In this document: piece after piece, positions 55,284-63,753 of the stretch
How positions within the stretch are numbered: position 1 is the first letter of the stretch
How the letters are laid out: the number at the start of each line of letters is the position of its first letter
Assembly: GCA_030157545.1 (NCBI GenBank)
Contig: JAOAUN010000080.1
Span: 1 to 64,000, forward strand
Source of the DNA: Burkholderiaceae bacterium
Lineage (GTDB): Bacteria > Pseudomonadota > Gammaproteobacteria > Burkholderiales > Burkholderiaceae_D
Direction of reading: 5' to 3'
DNA length: 64,000 nt
Translations under genes and position numbers: made by a program
The notes under the pieces: model-generated
Told to the model about the DNA's origin: nothing
Seen by the model: the letters and a program-made list of their open reading frames with translations, nothing else
Database searches by the model: none

Positions 55284-56105
55284 TTGAACACTCCAATAGA
55301 AAAAAACCGGCGCGGTATACAGTCCATAGAAATCGGCGGCCGCCTGCTGACCGCCCTGGTTGAAGCAGGCGGTCCGCTGAACCTTGGCGACCTGGCCAAG
55401 AAAGCCGGCATGCCGGCAGCCAAAGCGCATCCGTATCTGGTCAGCTATGGCAGCTTCGGCTTGATCGAACAAAACCCGCTGACGGGGCGCTACGAGCTGG
55501 GCCCATTTGCGCTGCAAATGGGACTGATCAGCCTGCACCTGCTTGATCCGGTACGTATTGCGATTCCGCTCATTACGCAACTGGCAGCAGACATTGACCA
55601 GACCGTGGGTTTATCCGTGCTGGGCAATCAGGGGCCGACGATCATTTACATCAGCGAATCGAGCTATCCGATTCACGTCAATATGCGTACCGGCACAGTG
55701 ATGTCGATCCAGAGCACGGCCACCGGCCGCGTGTTTGCAGCCTTCCTGCCAATCAGGCAAGTCGAGCGAATGATAGAAAAAGAAAATAAGAGCGGGGTTG
55801 CGGCCGGCTTTGGGGCCGTAGGCCAGAAGGCGCAAGAACTGGAAAAAATGCTGACTGAAATCCGCAAGCGCGGCATGGCGCGTGTATTGGGCGAACCGAT
55901 ACCGGGCATTAATGCGATCTGCGCGCCAGTGTTCGAGCATACCGGCGCCATCGCGCTGGGTGTAACGGCTATTGGTCCGTCCGGCAGCTTTGACGCCAAC
56001 TGGAACGGCAACATCGCCAGCAAAGTCAGCGATTGCGCGTTGGCCATCTCGGCGCGGCTGGGCTACGTTGATGCGCGCTCGCATACAAAAGGGCTTGAAC
56101 GGTGA
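55284..56105 (+). CDS. IclR-family transcriptional regulator
   Basis: The 273-residue protein begins at a TTG (55284) and has the IclR layout: a winged helix (about 12-75, with GGRLLTALVEAGGPLNLGD then LAKKAGMPAAKAHPYLVSYG) and a C-terminal effector domain (about 95-260). It contains STATGRVFAAFLP near 147 and GINAICAPVFEHTGAIALGV near 210. Divergent position to the MBL-monooxygenase-hmgA-fahA operon makes it the likely regulator of that operon, with a phenolic or homogentisate-type effector. No good ribosome-binding site is seen before the TTG. Activator or repressor action cannot be told. Confidence 0.88.
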   Translation: MNTPIEKNRRGIQSIEIGGRLLTALVEAGGPLNLGDLAKKAGMPAAKAHPYLVSYGSFGLIEQNPLTGRYELGPFALQMGLISLHLLDPVRIAIPLITQLAADIDQTVGLSVLGNQGPTIIYISESSYPIHVNMRTGTVMSIQSTATGRVFAAFLPIRQVERMIEKENKSGVAAGFGAVGQKAQELEKMLTEIRKRGMARVLGEPIPGINAICAPVFEHTGAIALGVTAIGPSGSFDANWNGNIASKVSDCALAISARLGYVDARSHTKGLER

Positions 56106-56161
56106 GGATCTGCCGAATCCGGTACTATTATTAAAAAAATGTGTCTGTACCGGAGACCAGA

Positions 56162-56626
56162 ATGAAAAAAAACCTGTTGGCCTTGACCCTCGCCATATTG
56201 AGCTGCCCCGCCTGGAGTGCGGATTGGGCATTGATATCCGAGACTGAAGACCCTGAAAAAATTACCAGCTGGTATGTGGATATGACCAGCATTGTCCATG
56301 AAGACGATTACATGCGCGCCTTCTTGCGCACCTCATGGTCAGCACCGCAATTCGGACCGGACAAGACCGCCTACCAATCATCGACTTACCTGAATTATTT
56401 TGATTGCGATGCTCGGAAGATCGCCTTCACTGCCAACACTTACTTCAGTAGTACTGAACCGGTCGGCACACCGATCCATCAGGAAGCAGAACGCAAGCTC
56501 GACAAGCTGACATTCCAGCCGGTCGTACCGGGCTCAGCCGGTGAAAGCCGCTTGCAGTTTGTCTGCAAATTCCGCTCGAAAAACTTCCTTACGCAGCATA
56601 GTTCACATACGACTGCAGCGGGTTGA
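56162..56626 (+). CDS. Secreted surface-adhesin-E-like protein
   Basis: The 154-residue product has a signal peptide (MKKNLLALTLAILSCPAWSA) and one domain resembling the surface-adhesin protein E family: WALISETEDPEKITSWYVDM at the start, a conserved-looking YLNYFDCDARKIAF near 79-92 and FQPVVPGSAGESRLQFVCKF near 118-138. Two cysteines (near 85 and 135) could form a disulfide. The ATG at 56162 has GGAGACC upstream, while the open frame begins at a GTG at 56141. It follows iclR by 56 bases and ends before a strong terminator. Its role is unknown; in other bacteria the family is linked to adhesion. Confidence 0.75.
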   Translation: MKKNLLALTLAILSCPAWSADWALISETEDPEKITSWYVDMTSIVHEDDYMRAFLRTSWSAPQFGPDKTAYQSSTYLNYFDCDARKIAFTANTYFSSTEPVGTPIHQEAERKLDKLTFQPVVPGSAGESRLQFVCKFRSKNFLTQHSSHTTAAG

Positions 56627-56657
56627 GTCAATATTTTTCGGGTTGACGAGTACAGTT

Positions 56658-56694
56658 AAAACGCTGGGTCCCCAGAAGGATCCAGCGTTTTTTT
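56658..56694 (+). terminator. Terminator after the adhesin-E-like gene
   Basis: AAACGCTGG pairs with CCAGCGTTT, extended by GTCC/GGAT, and is followed by seven T. The arm sequence CGCTGGGTCC/GGATCCAGCG is the same as the outer ends of the paired REP-like elements elsewhere in the window. Confidence 0.88.
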
Positions 56695-56789
56695 AACGGG
56701 AAAAATCTACTGTGCTTCCGAAAAAATAATCGAGTCGCAATCACCAGCGTCGTATTCCATCCTCTAAAGCCTACTGCGCTTTCAAAGCA

Positions 56790-57359
56790 TCAAGCACTCA
56801 AAGCCACCGGCATGCTTTTAGCCAGTGCGGTGGAAAGCTGGATATCGCCAGAAACCTGACCGCCTTCTTCTATGACCAGCTTACCGTAACGAATTTTTCC
56901 ATTGACGCGCCCACTAGAATAAACAACCAATTTTTGGCGCACGATCAGATCACCCTGAAATTCACCTCGAATCTCGGCGATATCGAACTCGGCATTGCCA
57001 ATGAAAGCGCCTGTTTCAGAAATCTGAATAACACGCGAATCAATCGTCGCTTCGACACGGCCCTCAACAACCAGCGTATCGCAATCCGTTATCTCCAATC
57101 CTTTCAATTTGATGTTGGGGCCGACCGTGAGTTTGCTGCCCGTTTCGTTGGAGCCGACGACGTTAGAAGCGCTAAAGCCGCTGTTCATGGGATTGGCGAT
57201 TGATGCCGGCACAACGCGCGACATGACCTGCCCATTTGATGTGGTGGCAACGGCGCTGTTAGAAGAAGGGTTAAGCGCTTTTTCGGGGAGCGGCTCTGTG
57301 AGGCGGGGTTCAGCAATGGCGGTATCGCGCTTGCCAAAAAATTTTTCGGATTTAAGCAT
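56790..57359 (-). CDS. Bactofilin (polymer-forming cytoskeletal protein)
   Basis: Bactofilins form nucleotide-free filaments that act in cell shape, polarity or cell-wall work. The 189-residue protein starts at the ATG ending at 57359 (GGAGA upstream). It has a disordered N-terminus (about 1-75) and then the beta-helical DUF583 core: SKLTVGPNIKLKGLEITDCD near 80, VVEGRVEATIDSRVIQISET and GAFIGNAEFDIAEIRGEFQG, with regular six-residue spacing, and GRVNGKIRYGKLVIEEG near the end. No peptidase or other cell-shape gene is adjacent; it lies between efp and an adhesin-E-like gene and converges on the latter. Confidence 0.9.
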   Translation of the reverse strand: MLKSEKFFGKRDTAIAEPRLTEPLPEKALNPSSNSAVATTSNGQVMSRVVPASIANPMNSGFSASNVVGSNETGSKLTVGPNIKLKGLEITDCDTLVVEGRVEATIDSRVIQISETGAFIGNAEFDIAEIRGEFQGDLIVRQKLVVYSSGRVNGKIRYGKLVIEEGGQVSGDIQLSTALAKSMPVALSA

Positions 57360-57486
57360 GGAATCTCCTGGGTGTTTGTCCAGCGCGCAGCAAGCAGAGG
57401 CTGCACACTCAGGTCTTTGGCTGTTGATCAGAGCCAAAGTTCCCGCCAGTAAGTGAATTGTTTTCCAGACCAAAATTCTTAACGGC

Positions 57487-57520
57487 GAAAAAAAACGCCG
57501 CCAGCTGACGCTGCGGCGTT
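57487..57520 (-). terminator. Terminator after efp
   Basis: AACGCCG-CC-AGC pairs with GCT-G-CGGCGTT around a TGAC loop, followed on the minus strand by eight T. It starts 20 bases after the efp stop. Confidence 0.9.
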
Positions 57521-57539
57521 TCATGAAACACGAGCTAAA

Positions 57540-58097
57540 TTACTTGGTACGGCTCTTGTATTCGCCGGTACGGGTGTCGATCTCGATCTTGTCGCCTTGC
57601 GACACGAACAACGGCACTGAAACCAGAAAGCCGGTAGCGATCTTCGCTGGCTTCAATACCTTGCCTGATGTGTCCCCTTTGACAGCCGGTTCAGTGTAGA
57701 CCACTTCACGCACGACGGTGGTTGGCAGTTCCACCGAGATCGCTTTCTCGTTGTAGAAAACAACTTCGCAGGCCATGCCGTCTTCAAGGTAGTTGATCGC
57801 TTCGCCCAGATTTTCGGCTTCGACTTCATACTGGTTATAGTCGGTGTCCATGAACACATACAGCGGATCGGCAAAGTAGGAATAGGTCGCTTCTTTACGG
57901 TCCAGCGTCACAACGTCGAACTTGTCATCCGAACGGAACACGGTTTCCTGTCCGGCTTCGGTCAGCAGGTTTTTCATTTTCAGCTTGACCACGGAGGCGT
58001 TGCGGCCAGACTTCGTGTATTCGGCTTTGAGGACAACCATAGGCTCGCCTGCAACCATGACGACATTACCAACGCGAACTTCTTGTGCGGTTTTCAT
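57540..58097 (-). CDS. efp: Translation elongation factor P
   Basis: EF-P relieves ribosomes stalled at polyproline. The 185-residue protein from the ATG ending at 58097 ([20 protein letters not shown]) is of usual size with three OB-like domains. The tip residue in SGRNAS is arginine 32 where E. coli has lysine 34, which places it in the EarP-rhamnosylated class; earP is the next gene upstream on the same strand. The frame is open to 58469 but the upstream part overlaps earP and is not EF-P-like. Possible client proteins with polyproline runs include the orphan PPPY protein of this window. Confidence 0.97.
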   Translation of the reverse strand: MKTAQEVRVGNVVMVAGEPMVVLKAEYTKSGRNASVVKLKMKNLLTEAGQETVFRSDDKFDVVTLDRKEATYSYFADPLYVFMDTDYNQYEVEAENLGEAINYLEDGMACEVVFYNEKAISVELPTTVVREVVYTEPAVKGDTSGKVLKPAKIATGFLVSVPLFVSQGDKIEIDTRTGEYKSRTK

Positions 58098-58191
58098 AAC
58101 AGTATTAACTCGGAAAAATAGGGTATGGGAACAGGCGCCGCGCCACAAAATTTTGATTTGAATCAGCGCACCAAAATCAGAACGACGAATT

Positions 58192-59334
58192 CTACCCGAT
58201 TTTGCCGGCGAACTCGACCAGGCCGCGCGCCAACTCTCCGTGCGCAGCCAGTTGCGCACCCCAGCTTGCATTGTGCGCGCGCAGTGGTAGCAAGCTTGCC
58301 GACCATGCGGGCCAATCGAATCCGGCTCCTTCCGCAGCATTCCAGAAATGCCAGCAGCGCTCGACAGTGGTAGCCAAAGGAGCGGGCATAGCCGCGGTGT
58401 AGCGCGACAAAAATGCACCAAGCTTGTCAAAATGTGCATTCTCTTCCTGCGCATACAATTGCCATACAAACGGCCGGCCGGACCAGTTTGCGCGTACCAG
58501 CGAATCTTCGCCGCGCACGAAATTCAAGTCGCAGCACCATAACAGTCGATCATAATCGTCCGGCTCCAGGAACGGTATTACGGCAACGCTTAACTGGCCG
58601 TGGGTAGCACGCGCACCAGCGAGTGCCGGCTGCTGCAAAAATCGCGACACCGCTTCGGCTGCCACGCCTTGCGGCACCAGACATAACACCGGCCCGCCCG
58701 ACTGCATTGCTGCAAACAGCGCATCGACCGGTGCCGACGGATAGCAAAACAGTGAAACCAGTGCGGTATCTGATGCGACGCTCACATGCAGCGACTGTAG
58801 AAACGCAGCGCGCACGGCTTCATCCTGTTGAAGCGCGCTACGGCTGGCATCAAGCCACGGCTCTTTCAACAAACCGCCGGTAAGCTCTGAAAAACCTGGA
58901 AAATAAAAATATTTGGTCAGCGGCAGAGTCCTGTGCGGCGAACTCAAGCGGTGACACCCGTCGACCCAAACTTCAGCGCTCAGGTATTCGAGGTTGATCC
59001 ACACAGGTGGCAATGCTTGTTGAGCCATAGCCTGAACGACCTGCTCGGGCAACTTGCAGCCAAAGGCTTCAATTACCAGTTCAGCAGGCTGGTAGTCCGT
59101 ATAGTCCGCACCGGCTTGCCAGTCGCGCACCGCAAAACCATCAGACTGCTGACGCAGTGCGCGGGCATCGATAGCGGGCCGCAGATGCTTGAGGCGTGCC
59201 AGATCATTCACCCACAAAGTAACGCTCAACTTCTCTTGCTGCGCCAGCTGGCGTGCAAGGCGCCAGCACACACCGATGTCGCCGAAATTATCGATGACCT
59301 CGCAAAAGATATCGGCTGAACCTACAGATCGCAT
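58192..59334 (-). CDS. earP: EF-P arginine rhamnosyltransferase
   Basis: EarP transfers rhamnose from dTDP-rhamnose to arginine 32 of EF-P. The 380-residue glycosyltransferase has the GT104 (DUF2331) pattern: [20 protein letters not shown] near 8-27 with the catalytic aspartates, LGLA-like [18 protein letters not shown] near 138, and the nucleotide-sugar-binding [19 protein letters not shown] near 272 and LYAQEENAH right after. It lies 94 bases upstream of efp in the same direction, the arrangement that gave the protein its name. The presence of arginine 32 in EF-P confirms the pair. Confidence 0.95.
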   Translation of the reverse strand: MRSVGSADIFCEVIDNFGDIGVCWRLARQLAQQEKLSVTLWVNDLARLKHLRPAIDARALRQQSDGFAVRDWQAGADYTDYQPAELVIEAFGCKLPEQVVQAMAQQALPPVWINLEYLSAEVWVDGCHRLSSPHRTLPLTKYFYFPGFSELTGGLLKEPWLDASRSALQQDEAVRAAFLQSLHVSVASDTALVSLFCYPSAPVDALFAAMQSGGPVLCLVPQGVAAEAVSRFLQQPALAGARATHGQLSVAVIPFLEPDDYDRLLWCCDLNFVRGEDSLVRANWSGRPFVWQLYAQEENAHFDKLGAFLSRYTAAMPAPLATTVERCWHFWNAAEGAGFDWPAWSASLLPLRAHNASWGAQLAAHGELARGLVEFAGKIG

Positions 59335-59366
59335 ACAAGTTTCATTTTTTCAGCGTTGATGAATTT

Positions 59367-59394
59367 TGTTGAACGCTCATGTCTGCGTTCAACA
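59367..59394. promoter_or_regulatory. Perfect 10-bp inverted repeat near earP
   Basis: TGTTGAACGC and GCGTTCAACA are separated by eight bases in the 258-bp gap between earP and the glycosyltransferase gene. It lacks a T run, so an operator is likelier than a terminator. The rest of the gap is A+T-rich without a gene. Confidence 0.45.
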
Positions 59395-59592
59395 GGATGA
59401 CCGAAGACTACGCACGGGTGAAAAGAATTGCAATGGCAGGCATTGCGGCAAGCCTTTCTCCATCGTCATTGCTTGAACAGACCGGATTCCAAGTTAAAGC
59501 GCAATGGTTTTCAATTCGATAATTAAATTCACATTGATGCCTAACTTTCAAAAAACAATGCAATATAGAATTTTTGTTTAAAGCAAATTTCT

Positions 59593-60999
59593 ATGTTTCA
59601 ACCAATTGATCCTCCAGATACAGCTAGAAACCAGCCGCCCTCAAGCGTAGAGCAATTGCCAAACTGGGCTGAAAAACGCTACTCAGAAAAAAAGCGCCTA
59701 TATCTGCGAGTCGGTATGAAATTCGGCATTTCCATGCTGATCGCAAGCTTGTGGGCTGTATTTTCGGCGTGGCTTGCGCAAAGCTGGATCGATGAGCTGG
59801 CACTACATACGGGTCGGCCTCTGGCATGGGCAATTGTTGCCGGCATTGCGCTCATACCCGGATTCATGAACGCTTTTTTACTGGTCAGTCTGGGCATGGA
59901 TAACAGACCGGGACATGTACAACTGCTTCGTTATCCGGGACTTACGATTCTGGTTGCTGCATATAACGAGCAAGAGACTATTGTCCAGACTTTGCAAAGC
60001 ATCAGCCTGCAAGAGTACCCGGGCCCTCTCGAAGTCATCGTCATCAATGATGGCTCTAAAGACAATACCGCCGCTCTGGTGCAGGAACAGCTGCCGCTGT
60101 ATCCGTGGCTACGACTGCTTGATCTGCCCAAGAATGTGGGTAAGGCCAACGCACTGAACGAAGCGCTGAAAGAGGCCAGCTTCAATCTGGTCGCCACCGT
60201 CGATGCCGATTCCTGGCTGTTCCGGAATGCGCTGACGCATATCGTCGAACGCTACTTTCAAGACCCGACCAATACTCGCGCAGTAGCAGGGGCGGTCCTG
60301 GTGCGCAATTCGCGTGTGAGCTGGATGACGCGCGCGCAGGAGTGGGATTATTTTCAGGGCATCGCGGCCATCAAGCGGGTGCAGTCACTGTATCAGGGCA
60401 CGATGGTCGCGCAAGGCGCGTTTTCCCTTTATGACAAAGCTACACTGCTCAAGGTGGGTGGGTGGCCCGACTGCATCGGCGAGGATATCGTGCTGTCGTG
60501 GAGTTTTTTAATGCAAGGTCATCGCATAGGTCATTGCGAAGATGCGCTGCTATTTACGAATGCACCTACGACGCTGGGCCAGTTCAGCAAGCAGCGTCAA
60601 CGCTGGTCGCGCGGCATGATTGAAGCGTTCAAGCGGCACCCGCGCATTCTGCTGCAGCGCCGTTTGTCCACCGTTTTTGTTTACTGGAACTTGCTGTTTC
60701 CGTTCCTTGACCTGACATTCACGATCGTGTTCATACCCGGAATCGTGGCTGCGCTGTTTGGCTATTTCTGGATCGTCGGACCCATCACACTGGCGCTGCT
60801 GCCTATGGCGATGCTGATGAATTATTTCATGTACCGGATAGGTAAACGCACGTTCAGGGACTTAGGCCTGCAGGTCCGGTTCAACCCTTCCGGCTTTTTC
60901 ATTTACTCCCTGCTCTACAGTATGATCATGCAGCCGGTTTCCTTGTTGGGTTATGTTGCTGAAGTACTTAATTTTCGTAAATCATGGGGCACGAAATGA
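59593..60999 (+). CDS. Processive family 2 glycosyltransferase, PgaC-like
   Basis: This is a membrane glycosyltransferase of 468 residues that probably polymerises and extrudes a polysaccharide. It has two N-terminal membrane segments (about 43-65 and 78-100), the GT2 core with VAAYNEQE near 118, VINDGSKDN near 147 (D, D), ATVDADSW near 198 and the processivity motif QRQRWSRG near 334, and three C-terminal membrane segments (about 355-450). The order and motifs resemble PgaC/IcaA poly-GlcNAc synthases. No PgaD or PgaB gene is adjacent, and a beta-barrel gene overlaps its end by four bases (ATGA). The product sugar is inferred, not shown. Confidence 0.85.
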   Translation: MFQPIDPPDTARNQPPSSVEQLPNWAEKRYSEKKRLYLRVGMKFGISMLIASLWAVFSAWLAQSWIDELALHTGRPLAWAIVAGIALIPGFMNAFLLVSLGMDNRPGHVQLLRYPGLTILVAAYNEQETIVQTLQSISLQEYPGPLEVIVINDGSKDNTAALVQEQLPLYPWLRLLDLPKNVGKANALNEALKEASFNLVATVDADSWLFRNALTHIVERYFQDPTNTRAVAGAVLVRNSRVSWMTRAQEWDYFQGIAAIKRVQSLYQGTMVAQGAFSLYDKATLLKVGGWPDCIGEDIVLSWSFLMQGHRIGHCEDALLFTNAPTTLGQFSKQRQRWSRGMIEAFKRHPRILLQRRLSTVFVYWNLLFPFLDLTFTIVFIPGIVAALFGYFWIVGPITLALLPMAMLMNYFMYRIGKRTFRDLGLQVRFNPSGFFIYSLLYSMIMQPVSLLGYVAEVLNFRKSWGTK

Positions 61000-61925
61000 A
61001 GAAAATGGCACCGCTGGTCATTCTTCTGGCAAGCAGCATAGCCAGTCATGCGACCGCTGCTGAAACTGCCGGTTCAAAAGCAGCAGGCGGCACGCTATAT
61101 TTTTCTTCTGATAGCGAAAAATTTACCAGCCGCCGCACAGGTGTGGATTTCATGACGAATTTTTCGCATCTCGATGGTAAAACCGGCGTGCGTTATACCG
61201 ACTATTATTTTGAAAAAAATAATTGGTCGCGTCAGGGGCAACAATTAAACATCATGCATGCCAATGTCGATAAAGTGACGCGTGACGGCTGGATGATTGA
61301 TGCCGGACTGTTCCGACAAAACGCACATGATCTGGTCACATTAAACAGCAGCTACCGCAAGACACTCAGGCCCCAGGTGGCCGTTGAATTGTTCGCCACC
61401 CGCGACTACATTGAAACGGCCACGGCGCTCGACAACGGCAGCTACTTCAACTTTGCAGGCGCCAGCGCTGATTTTATTGTGACGCCAAAAATCACGGTCA
61501 TCGGGCTGCTTGGACAGCAATCTTTTTCCGATGGCAATCGCCGCAACCATGCACGTACCCGCTTGATTTACCAGCCGAATCTGGATCTGGGGCTGACATT
61601 ACAGGCACGCTATCGCTACTTTGACAGCAGCAAGAGCGATGTCGGTGGCGCTTACTTCAATCCTGATCGTTACGACGAGTCCATGCTCGCAGTCGGCTGG
61701 CGTCAGCGCACAGGCAACTGGCGCACCAACCTGACAGCCGGCATCGGCACCCAACAAATCAACAGCGACCCGCATTCAAGCACCCAGCTGCTCGAAGCCG
61801 GCGCAGAAAAACAGGAGCGTAGTTATGCAGTGCGTGTGCGCGGCGGATACAGCCGCAGCGCCTCGTTTGGCGGGCCGGATTATCGCTACAGTTACGTCAG
61901 CTCGGAGTTGTTGATTCCATTTTAA
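60996..61925 (+). CDS. Outer-membrane beta-barrel, exopolysaccharide-type
   Basis: The 309-residue protein has a signal peptide (MKKMAPLVILLASSIASHATA) and then alternating hydrophobic and aromatic residues expected of a beta-barrel, ending in phenylalanine (ELLIPF), the outer-membrane assembly signal. Several strand-like pieces are visible, for example LDLGLTLQARYRYFDSSK near 202. Its start is coupled to the glycosyltransferase stop (ATGA). It resembles the barrel part of PgaA or YaiO-type proteins without the TPR domain of PgaA. It probably exports the polymer made by its partner. Confidence 0.75.
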   Translation: MKKMAPLVILLASSIASHATAAETAGSKAAGGTLYFSSDSEKFTSRRTGVDFMTNFSHLDGKTGVRYTDYYFEKNNWSRQGQQLNIMHANVDKVTRDGWMIDAGLFRQNAHDLVTLNSSYRKTLRPQVAVELFATRDYIETATALDNGSYFNFAGASADFIVTPKITVIGLLGQQSFSDGNRRNHARTRLIYQPNLDLGLTLQARYRYFDSSKSDVGGAYFNPDRYDESMLAVGWRQRTGNWRTNLTAGIGTQQINSDPHSSTQLLEAGAEKQERSYAVRVRGGYSRSASFGGPDYRYSYVSSELLIPF

Positions 61926-62016
61926 CAAGCAAAAATTTTGCGTTCAAACATGGAATTACACAACATGGCAAACTGCTTGCGATTAATAAATAAAACCAAA
62001 CCCGGAGGAAGTCGCA

Positions 62017-62484
62017 ATGAAGCATTTCAAACTGTTTACCCTGATGGTTGGCTTAGTGATTGCCGGCAGCGCTGCGGCAAAAGACGGTCCTGATTTATGC
62101 GGTCAGTACACCAGCGTTGATGTAGATGAAAAATTCATCGACATGGGCAACAACACACGCTTCATGAGCTTCAGTTCTTCGACGCAGATGAATGCAGAAG
62201 AAGGCTCTAAATATAATCAGCTCAGCGGTCAATGCACCGGCGGTGCAGTGATTTACGCCGACGGCACCATTGATGCCGAAGGCATGTGTGCTGTCAGTGA
62301 CGTTGGCGGCGACGTGTTGACCTATACCTTCACACAAGCGCGTGGCGCGAAAGAAGGTAAGTACCAGCGCAAAGGCGGCACCGGCAAATTCACTGCATCG
62401 AAAGACAGTGGCTGGTACAGAGCCGTTAGTCTGAATGGCGAGGTCACCACTGGAAACTGGGGCGGTAAAGGCGGTTGCAAGTAA
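62017..62484 (+). CDS. Small secreted protein, unknown function
   Basis: I do not recognise this 155-residue protein. It has a signal peptide (MKHFKLFTLMVGLVIAGSAAA) and a mature domain with four cysteines (near 29, 72, 91 and 154) that could form two disulfides. The middle is rich in Gly, Thr and small residues (YNQLSGQCTGGAVIYADGTI, about 66-85), and RKGGTGKFTASKDSGWYRA near 118-136 suggests a beta-rich fold. GGAGGAAG precedes the ATG. It follows the barrel gene by 91 bases and may be part of the same export unit or separate. Confidence 0.65.
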   Translation: MKHFKLFTLMVGLVIAGSAAAKDGPDLCGQYTSVDVDEKFIDMGNNTRFMSFSSSTQMNAEEGSKYNQLSGQCTGGAVIYADGTIDAEGMCAVSDVGGDVLTYTFTQARGAKEGKYQRKGGTGKFTASKDSGWYRAVSLNGEVTTGNWGGKGGCK

Positions 62485-62641
62485 ATTCGCAGGCTTTGAG
62501 ACTGCGGAGAAATTTTACGGAATAACTAGAGACTCTGATTCCGGTCTGGTGCCAGTACTATCCGAAAGATTTTGACGCACGTTGTTTTTGATTCTGAGCT
62601 TTACGATTGATTACCTGCAATGGAATCGTTTTTTCGTGATC

Positions 62642-62751
62642 AACGAAAGACGCTGGGTTCCGGCTTACGCCGGAACGACGGTAGGGGTTGAAGCGCTCTC
62701 AACTTTACTACCGTCATCCCAGCGTACGCTGGGATCCAGTGTCATTCGTTG
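62642..62751. repeat. Paired inverted REP-like element, copy 4
   Basis: The left half is AACGAAAGACGCTGGGTTCC then GGCTTACGCCGGAACGACGG; the right half is CTACCGTCATCCCAGCG, then a TACGCTGGGATCC hairpin and CAGTGTCATTCGTTG. It lies in the 345-base gap between the small secreted protein and the MBL gene, which converge on it; I see no gene in the rest of that gap. Confidence 0.85.
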
Positions 62752-62829
62752 TGTCCCAGAAAAAAATGCTTGGCTGAGCATACAAATCAATTCGATTTAG
62801 AATCAAGCTGCGCCATCTCAATCAGCCCT

Positions 62830-63741
62830 TCACTCCCATTCCAGCACCGGATACAACACCGCAGCATTGCGCGAATTGACAGTGCCGAACAATATCCACT
62901 TCTTCTCTTCAGCACGCGCCGCATTCGATAGCGTTTCCGTCATTGTCCGCCCCTCTTTTATCCCGCGGCGCACATCATCCAGCAGCGTCTGCAAATACAT
63001 CCGCTGTTTTTCCAGCGCAGTATTTTTATCGGCACTGACCTGGCCGTGACCCGGAATGACCAGCCGCGCCGGCATTGTCGCCAGTTCTTGGATGACGGCC
63101 AGCCAGCCAAGAATATCCCCATCTATCGACGGAGTGCGTTCGCAAAAAAGCAAGTCACCTGTCCACAGCGTGCCGCTGCGCTCGTCCATGACCGTCAGAT
63201 CGCTATCTGTATGCGCAACAGGCCAGGCGCGCAGCACAAGCTTGCGGCTACCCAAATCCAGCGTCAGCACGGACTCGACCAACCGTGACGGCGGCACCAG
63301 CCGGCTGCCATTGGCTGCCTCGCCGAGCATGGTCGTGAGATTGGCCAGATAGGATTCGGCACGTTGCTTGATGGCGCGTGGAAGCAGATGGTGGCCGATG
63401 TACTCAGGCTTGTCTTCTGCGAACGCAGCATTACCGAATATGTGATCGGAATGCACATGCGTATTGATCACGTAGCGTACAGGTAGTGCAGTACGCAGTC
63501 TGATCGCTTCACGCAATGCCTTGCCGACGGCGTAAGTCCCACCGCTGTCAATGACGGCCACGGCATCCTGACCGATCACGAATCCGATATTGGCAATATC
63601 ACCGTGATAGTGCTCGCCAAAATCTTCATGCACGCCCTGATGCACGAAGATGCCCGGTGAGACTTCCGTCACTTCCAGTGGCGTGGCGCCAGCGACGCGG
63701 GCCAGCAGTACCGCCGCAATCAGTAAGCTCTGCCTGAGCAT
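62830..63741 (-). CDS. Periplasmic MBL-fold zinc hydrolase (SoxH-like)
   Basis: This 303-residue protein has a signal peptide (about 1-19) and a canonical metallo-beta-lactamase domain: HYHGDIANIGFVIGQDAVAV near 43, the metal motif INTHVHSDHIFGN near 92 with H-x-H-x-D-H, WPVAHTDSDLTV near 174, TGDLLFCERTPSIDGD near 194 and VIPGHGQVSADKNTALE near 228. The pattern resembles the quinoprotein-associated or SoxH-like hydrolases of the periplasm. It is followed on the same strand by a disulfide-isomerase-like gene whose stop is 13 bases upstream. The substrate is unknown. Confidence 0.82.
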   Translation of the reverse strand: MLRQSLLIAAVLLARVAGATPLEVTEVSPGIFVHQGVHEDFGEHYHGDIANIGFVIGQDAVAVIDSGGTYAVGKALREAIRLRTALPVRYVINTHVHSDHIFGNAAFAEDKPEYIGHHLLPRAIKQRAESYLANLTTMLGEAANGSRLVPPSRLVESVLTLDLGSRKLVLRAWPVAHTDSDLTVMDERSGTLWTGDLLFCERTPSIDGDILGWLAVIQELATMPARLVIPGHGQVSADKNTALEKQRMYLQTLLDDVRRGIKEGRTMTETLSNAARAEEKKWILFGTVNSRNAAVLYPVLEWE

Positions 63742-63753
63742 GAAAGCGCGTGC

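Noticed and set aside
55146..55580. N-terminal extension of the MBL protein
   Set aside because: It would overlap the regulator gene and operator region; the ATG ending at 55145 has its own ribosome-binding site and begins the family-like part.
58098..58469. N-terminal extension of EF-P
   Set aside because: EF-P begins at [10 protein letters not shown]; the extension overlaps earP and is not conserved in type.
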